A DNA stretch of 40,470 nt from an uncultured Roseburia sp. (GTDB taxonomy: Bacteria; Bacillota; Clostridia; Lachnospirales; Lachnospiraceae), in assembly GCA_910587865.1 (NCBI GenBank), contig CAJUNX010000005.1:38870-79339 (forward strand), given 5' to 3'. The notes under the pieces were generated by a model. It was not told where the DNA came from and made no database searches. It worked only from the letters and a program-made list of their open reading frames with translations. How positions within the stretch are numbered: position 1 is the stretch's first letter; each line of letters starts with the position of its first letter. Shown here one piece after another: positions 35,650-40,470 of this stretch. Position numbers and translations under genes: made by a program.

Positions 35650-37362
35650 TTATTCTCCGCCCTGGGATCTGTCATAAGCGGTCTGATAAACCTCAAGAAG
35701 CTTCGGCAATCCGGCATTTTCCAATGCAGCGAGATAGTTATCCCACTCCGCGTCGATATCTTTCGCACCTGTCATAAATGCGACAGAATTCTCGGCGATC
35801 AGTTTCTCAACCTCAACGGCGATCGTGGAGACATCCGTACTCTCCTCATCCGTCACCTTCAGTTCATCCAGATTCTTCAGATTTGTATTGTCCGCATACG
35901 GCGCATACAGCTCGGCGCTCGCGTCATAAAGCAGCCTCTCTAACCCTTCCGGCGCGTACGGATCCACTGCCTGACCCAGGCGGTATGCTGCCGGAGCGAC
36001 ACGGATACCGACATCCTGCCAGTCATGGTTCTGCGCCTCCGCCGAGTATGTATTTAACACCTCATACAGCGCCGGCTCGCCGTTCAATCCCACCTTGCCT
36101 TCCGGATTGAGCACCCAGTCGGTTCCTTCCTCCGCCCCGTACTGGGAGCAGAGATCCCCGGTCTCGCTGTAGAAGAAGTCTACCCAGCGCAGCGCAGCTT
36201 CCACGTTCTCACATTTATCCGTGATGCATACGGCGCCGGAGGAAACGGACTGTCCCGGCCAGGTCCATGCGATCCTGGTGCCGTCCGGTCCCGCGATCGG
36301 AGCCATACATTCATAGTGGCGGTATAATTCATTATTCGAAGCGGAATCAATCGCATCCGAGATCGTTCCTGCCGGGAAGAATAACACCGGCTCATCCGCC
36401 TGATTCACCAGCGTCTTCATCTGCTCCGCGGTCTGTGTAAAATCACCGTCGTAGATCGCGCCCATCTGATAGAGCTCATTGATAAATCTTAAGCCTTCCT
36501 TGTATTCGTCACTTGTCGCAACACATACCACATTGCCGGTGTCGCTGTCAAGCGCCACGCAGTCTCTCACGATAAAGGTGTTCGACTTACTCGGGATAAA
36601 TGTATATGCGCCCAGCAGCCAGTCCTGCATACGCGTATACCAGCCCACATCTGCTCCCGCCACCGCGATGCCGTCCGGCTTCATCTCGAGGAACTTCTTA
36701 CAAACATCGATAAACTCGTCCGTCGTTGTCGGGATCTCGCAGCCCATCTGATCCAGATAGTAGGTATTCACCCACATCTTTCTTCCATAATTACAGTGGT
36801 AGCAGTCATTGATGTTGGCCAGGGAGTAGATCTTCCCGTCGGTCTCCCTCGTCATGTTAAGTCCGTACTCTTCCATCGTCTTTAAGTAATTCGGCACGAT
36901 ATCCTCGGTCAGATAATCGTCAAGCGGGATAAAGATCCCTTCCTTAACGCCGTACTTCGCAATATTCGGAGATACGCCGAAGATGATATCCGGATAATCA
37001 TCCCCCTGGAGGATCATGTTCAGTTTCTCCTCCCATTCATCACGTCCGCCGGTGTAGAACGACATCGTGATCCCGGTCTTCTCCTCCATAAACTTCGTGA
37101 AATCGTTCGTCGCAAAATCTTCCACGTTCGGCATGCTCATCGTGAACATGCTTAACTCTAACTCGCCGCCCTCCACGATCGGATAGGTTCCCGGATCCGT
37201 CAGCGTCACACCGCCGCCACCGCTGCTTCCTCCTGCAGCCTGGGTGTCACCGCCACCGCCGGTCTGTGCGTCGCCACCACCGCCGCAGCCGGCCAGAAGC
37301 CCCGCAGCCATAACCCCGATGAGTCCGGCCGATACAAATCTTTTCCATACGTTACTCTTCAT
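35650..37362 (-). CDS. Sugar ABC transporter solute-binding lipoprotein
   Basis: Extracellular lipoprotein of the LplA type, 570 residues, presumed to bind fucosylated oligosaccharides. The signal ends GLLAGC (Cys26), then a Gly/Gln/Ser-rich linker to about residue 50. The mature part has KFMEEKTGITMSFYTGG and GDDYPDIIFG, typical of large family-1 proteins. The start follows AAGGAGGA. It is the first gene of the second transport operon, 230 bases after the AraC-type regulator gene. Ligand is inferred from the fucosidase gene only. Confidence 0.93.
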   Translation of the reverse strand: MKSNVWKRFVSAGLIGVMAAGLLAGCGGGGDAQTGGGGDTQAAGGSSGGGGVTLTDPGTYPIVEGGELELSMFTMSMPNVEDFATNDFTKFMEEKTGITMSFYTGGRDEWEEKLNMILQGDDYPDIIFGVSPNIAKYGVKEGIFIPLDDYLTEDIVPNYLKTMEEYGLNMTRETDGKIYSLANINDCYHCNYGRKMWVNTYYLDQMGCEIPTTTDEFIDVCKKFLEMKPDGIAVAGADVGWYTRMQDWLLGAYTFIPSKSNTFIVRDCVALDSDTGNVVCVATSDEYKEGLRFINELYQMGAIYDGDFTQTAEQMKTLVNQADEPVLFFPAGTISDAIDSASNNELYRHYECMAPIAGPDGTRIAWTWPGQSVSSGAVCITDKCENVEAALRWVDFFYSETGDLCSQYGAEEGTDWVLNPEGKVGLNGEPALYEVLNTYSAEAQNHDWQDVGIRVAPAAYRLGQAVDPYAPEGLERLLYDASAELYAPYADNTNLKNLDELKVTDEESTDVSTIAVEVEKLIAENSVAFMTGAKDIDAEWDNYLAALENAGLPKLLEVYQTAYDRSQGGE

Positions 37363-37490
37363 ACTGTTCCTCCTTCTCCCTGCATAAAATGAGACTTATT
37401 CTGCCAGGGTCTGTATACAAAATGACAACTGCCCGACCGTCATTCGCGGCTCTGATCTTGTGCACTTCATACATTTTCCCCCTGCAGTTA

Positions 37491-37518
37491 TCTATAATTT
37501 TATACAGATTGCACGCAA
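37491..37518 (-). promoter_or_regulatory. Possible promoter of the fucoside transport operon
   Basis: TTGCGT (37513-37518), 16-base spacer, TATAGA (37491-37496); a second -10-like TATAAA lies just upstream. The weak -35 would fit activation by the AraC-type protein. The leader would be about 125 bases. Confidence 0.4.
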
Positions 37519-37560
37519 GACGCAACGAACAATATTTTTTTTGCCATACACTTTTTTCAG

Positions 37561-37590
37561 CATGCCCGAAAACATCGGAAAACCGGCATG
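37561..37590 (-). other. Stem-loop just after the AraC-type regulator gene
   Basis: CATGCC (37561-37566) and GGCATG (37585-37590) with an inner CCGA/TCGG pairing, two bases past the stop codon. On the minus strand it is followed by A rather than U residues, so it is not a standard terminator. Confidence 0.35.
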
Positions 37591-37592
37591 TT

Positions 37593-39896
37593 TTACCTCT
37601 GTGTATCCCTCCTCCCGTTCTCCTGTATCTTCTGGTAATCGCTCGGCGCGACGCCGACGACGCGTTTGAACGCCCTTCGGAACGAGTAATCGCTCCCGTA
37701 CCCGGATGCCGCCGCCACCTCGGTGACCGGCCGGCCCTCTTTTAAGAATTTCTGTGCATAGCTGATCCGCTTCATCTCCAGGTAAGACGAAAAACTGACG
37801 CCGTACATTTTTTTAAAATCACGATATAATTTTTTCTCCGGAACCTTCAGCTCATCTGCCAGCATGGCCAGGCTGTACTCCGCATTGGAATACTCCCGTT
37901 CTATCTGCTTTTCCGCCTCCGCCTTTAACCGCTCCAGCTCCTGATCCCTGCTCTGATTCCTGCGCTCCTCAAAATACTGCCATACCTGCCAGATCATCGC
38001 CTCCGTCTCCTGCGGCGTCCGGATCGTGTGAACCCCTGCCAGCAGATCCTCCGCCCTCTTCTCCCGCTCTCCTTCTCCGAGACAGCGCAGCAGGATGCAC
38101 CGCAGGACTTCCAGATTATAGCTAGCGGGCATACCGGATTTTGATACGCCCTCTTTTGGCAGATAAAAATAATTTCTGTGCACCTGGGACATCACTGCCT
38201 CAAGCTGCTCTTTTGTTCCGTTTTTCACCGTTTTTTCCAGCTGAATCTCCAGATCCACGGTAAAGACCACATGCTGATGGCGCGGCAGATCGGTCGTCAG
38301 GCAGGGGATTCGAAGCTTATAATATCTGGCGTATTCGCAGGCTCTGCACACATGCTCATATTCTTCGGTAAGCGTCAGCAGCGAATCCGCCGTTTCACTG
38401 ATGCCCGTGTAGATCGTTGCCGGTATCTGACTGTAAACCGCATAGTTTACCGCCTCAAACAGGCTTTTTACCGTTTGTCCGTCCGTCTGCTCATCAATGC
38501 GGATCAGAACAAGGTAGTTCAGATATCCCATGCTGGTCCGGATATACGGGTACGGAAGCTCTGCTCTAAGGCTCTCCTCAAGAACCGCTTCGAGCTCCTT
38601 CACCGACACGCCCGTTTCCTCCAGGATGGCCCCATCCATCTGCATCCCGGCCAGAATACAGGGGAACTGCACCGGGAACTTCAGCCCGGCTTCTCTCAGC
38701 TCGTTTGACAGCTCCTCCCCGGAATCGTATATGCCGTGCAGAATTTTGCGGATAATCCCCTCCTGCAGTCTCTCTTTCTGCCGTTCCAGCGTAATCTGAA
38801 GATTCTCCGCGCGCTCTAAGATCCCGCCGAAATTCTGCCACATATTCATGGATTCTTTCTGTTCCTGCATATGTCCGGGATATTTTTCCGTAAATTTAAA
38901 ATACCGGTCCAGAACGGTCTGATTCTTATTCCAATACCAGAAGCAGATGGCCACCCCGATCAGAAGAGAGCTGATACAGAGAGCCAGCATGGCATATTTG
39001 CCCGCTGCCATCTCCACAAGAAGCTCCTCCCGCGGCATCACCGTGACAAGCGTCATGTGGTTTATGCCGACAGGTGTCTCGCAGACGGACACTTCGCCCT
39101 TTTCCCAGCCGTGTACTTCCAAATACTCTTTCCACCCGCTCTGCTTTGGACTGGCGGTATCCACCTGATTCAGGCTGTCATAGACATAGAGGATCCGCCC
39201 CTCTTCATCCGACAGAAACGCCATGCCGCTTTCCGTCCACAGACTTTTTGACAGCAGATTCTTTATCTCCTTCCAGTCCAGTTCGACGACGACCACACCG
39301 GCCTGCTGTTTTTCGTTTCCCGCATAATTAAAATGCTGGACGATGCGGATCCCCTTCTCCATTCCGAACGATTCCCCGGAGAGCACACCGTCTGACTTCC
39401 ACCCATAAAACGCCTCCGCCAGCTCCTGATACGTCGTCTCCCGTTCCATTTCTAACACCGCCATCCCGCGCGCGTCATTCGGCACGACGCACGGAATCCG
39501 GATCAGATAGTCGGTGTAAAGCGGCATGATATAGATATCCCGGATAAAGCTGTTTAACATGGCATAATCCGGAAACGATTTTGCAAGCTTGTATGCACGG
39601 TACGATTCCTGGGCAGGGGTACCGGTTCCCATCCGGCTTAAGTAATCTTTCAGATTCTCATCGGAAGCGACGTATCTCGCGACATTTGACAGCTGCTCGA
39701 TTTCCTTATTTAATGTCACCGACGTCTCCATCGACAGATTCCTTGCCTTTTCCTTCTGGATATCAAAAAGCGCGCCCTGCATGACCTCATAAATCACGAG
39801 AATTGCCACAGCTGGTGCCAGCATAATCACAAGATAGGAAAAAAGCATTCTTGCGGAAATCTGTTTTCTTTTCGTCATCCTTTCTGGCTTCCTCAT
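37593..39896 (-). CDS. Membrane-bound AraC-family sensor-regulator
   Basis: One-protein sensor and transcription factor, 767 residues. A short basic N-terminus leads to a membrane segment (about 15-40), an extracellular Cache-like region (about 41-295), a second membrane segment (YAMLALCISSLLIGVAICFW, near 300-320), a long cytoplasmic region, and a C-terminal AraC DNA-binding domain (ADELKVPEKKLYRDFKK, then ASGYGSDYSFRRAFKR). The start at 39896 follows GAGGGGAG; the frame is open to 39962 without a better site. It lies directly upstream of the fucoside transport operon and likely activates it when a sugar is sensed outside the cell. Confidence 0.92.
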   Translation of the reverse strand: MRKPERMTKRKQISARMLFSYLVIMLAPAVAILVIYEVMQGALFDIQKEKARNLSMETSVTLNKEIEQLSNVARYVASDENLKDYLSRMGTGTPAQESYRAYKLAKSFPDYAMLNSFIRDIYIMPLYTDYLIRIPCVVPNDARGMAVLEMERETTYQELAEAFYGWKSDGVLSGESFGMEKGIRIVQHFNYAGNEKQQAGVVVVELDWKEIKNLLSKSLWTESGMAFLSDEEGRILYVYDSLNQVDTASPKQSGWKEYLEVHGWEKGEVSVCETPVGINHMTLVTVMPREELLVEMAAGKYAMLALCISSLLIGVAICFWYWNKNQTVLDRYFKFTEKYPGHMQEQKESMNMWQNFGGILERAENLQITLERQKERLQEGIIRKILHGIYDSGEELSNELREAGLKFPVQFPCILAGMQMDGAILEETGVSVKELEAVLEESLRAELPYPYIRTSMGYLNYLVLIRIDEQTDGQTVKSLFEAVNYAVYSQIPATIYTGISETADSLLTLTEEYEHVCRACEYARYYKLRIPCLTTDLPRHQHVVFTVDLEIQLEKTVKNGTKEQLEAVMSQVHRNYFYLPKEGVSKSGMPASYNLEVLRCILLRCLGEGEREKRAEDLLAGVHTIRTPQETEAMIWQVWQYFEERRNQSRDQELERLKAEAEKQIEREYSNAEYSLAMLADELKVPEKKLYRDFKKMYGVSFSSYLEMKRISYAQKFLKEGRPVTEVAAASGYGSDYSFRRAFKRVVGVAPSDYQKIQENGRRDTQR

Positions 39897-39914
39897 ATGT
39901 CTCCCCTCTTTTAC

Positions 39915-39943
39915 TTGAAAACCGCTCCCAGATATAGTACAGT
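39915..39943 (+). promoter_or_regulatory. Possible promoter of the small unknown gene
   Basis: TTGAAA (39915-39920), 17-base spacer, TACAGT (39938-39943), pointing right. It lies in the 124-base gap that must also hold the divergent AraC-type promoter, which I could not place. Confidence 0.45.
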
Positions 39944-40020
39944 AACCCTGTGCGGCGCACACTGACCCTTTACGGATATCAGAATATCAGCGTGTTTATA
40001 CGCCAGATCAGGAGCCTGTT

Positions 40021-40314
40021 ATGTTATTTCAGAAGAAAAAATCCCTGCCGTCCCTTCTGCTTATGAAGGATGGTGAAACCCTTTACGACGGACTGTTAAA
40101 GGACGTTCCCTTAAAAGAAGAAATCATCCTGAAAAAAAGCGTCGAATTTTTCGACGATCCCGAGCCCTGCCATATCCACCGCAGCGCCGTTCGCGTCCGG
40201 CTGATCTCCGAACTGCTCGAAGAGTTAACCGGCCGCTCCGGCGATGCGCCGGGGCCGCTGGTCCTTCTGTATGTGGATGCGCCAAAGATCGACATTTGTC
40301 GTCTCATTCCCTGA
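40021..40314 (+). CDS. Small hypothetical protein, 97 residues
   Basis: ATG 40021 follows AGGAG at good spacing, and a promoter-like pair lies about 80 bases upstream. The protein starts MLFQKKKSLPSLLLMKDG, then has a hydrophilic middle rich in Glu and Asp and a hydrophobic strand GPLVLLYVDAP near the end. No signal peptide, membrane segment or known motif is recognised. It is divergent from the AraC-type gene and is followed by the 59-bp repeats. The good RBS supports a real gene; function unknown. Confidence 0.6.
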   Translation: MLFQKKKSLPSLLLMKDGETLYDGLLKDVPLKEEIILKKSVEFFDDPEPCHIHRSAVRVRLISELLEELTGRSGDAPGPLVLLYVDAPKIDICRLIP

Positions 40315-40337
40315 GATCCGCATCGCGGGGCAGCGTC

Positions 40338-40470
40338 CGGGCGCCCTTTCGTTTCCCGGATTCCGGGCTCTGTTCCCCGCGGAATGCGGTTATGCACGGG
40401 CGCCCTTTCGTTTCACGGATTCCGGGCTCTGTTCCCCGCGGAATGCGGTTATGCACGGGCGCCCTTTCGT
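40338..40470. repeat. 59-bp tandem repeat at right edge, over two copies
   Basis: Units start at 40338, 40397 and 40456 with CGGGCGCCCTTTCGT; the first two are nearly identical (C or A after GTTTC), the third is cut by the window end. The array starts 24 bases after the small unknown gene. Confidence 0.92.

Overview
The window looks like a chromosomal segment of an anaerobic Firmicute, most likely a Lachnospiraceae-type gut commensal. The evidence is Gram-positive style lipoprotein signals on the solute-binding proteins, strong AGGAGG ribosome binding sites, YesM/YesN-type and AraC-type regulators beside LplB/LplC-type sugar transporters with glycosidases, and an Rpn/PDDEXK protein. No rRNA, tRNA, CRISPR array or intact IS element was recognised. 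Both ends of the window lie inside tandem repeats (88-bp units on the left, 59-bp units on the right), so it may be a whole contig that broke at repeats.

Layout. 1-7.4 kb: a minus-strand peptide operon (solute-binding protein, two permeases, two ATPases) ending in a cytoplasmic M14 zinc carboxypeptidase. Its promoter is followed by three ATGCNNGCAT palindromes. 7.5-12.2 kb: an Rpn-type nuclease with a perfect-consensus promoter, then a SWIM zinc-finger gene and a SNF2 helicase gene, in transcription order SNF2 then SWIM. 12.3-22.7 kb: a rhamnoside-type locus on the minus strand. It holds a histidine kinase and AraC-type response regulator (ATGA overlap), a terminator, a lipoprotein, an internal terminator, two permeases, a GH78-like glycosidase, an ATGA-coupled mini-ORF and a strong terminator. 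23-25.5 kb: a LacI regulator and an iron-dependent alcohol dehydrogenase, convergent, each preceded by the same 50-bp sequence in inverted orientation. 25.6-32.1 kb: mostly housekeeping genes (DHH phosphoesterase, carB, GNAT acetyltransferase, aspA). 32.2-39.9 kb: a fucoside-type locus on the minus strand, with a membrane-bound AraC sensor-regulator, lipoprotein, internal terminator, two permeases and a GH29 alpha-L-fucosidase. 40.0-40.3 kb: a small unknown gene, then the 59-bp repeats.

How it fits together. Two glycan loci share one plan (sensor, binding protein, hairpin terminator, LplB, LplC, glycosidase) but use different sensors: a two-component pair in one, a single membrane-spanning AraC protein in the other. 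The terminator after each binding-protein gene should give binding protein in excess over permease. Neither locus encodes an ATPase, so a shared MsmX-type ATPase elsewhere is expected. The peptide locus pairs import with intracellular trimming by the carboxypeptidase.

No wholly new system is proven here. The best leads are the mini-ORF after the GH78 gene, the inverted 50-bp element around LacI/Fe-ADH, the palindrome cluster in the peptide promoter, and the stacked hairpins in operon spacers.
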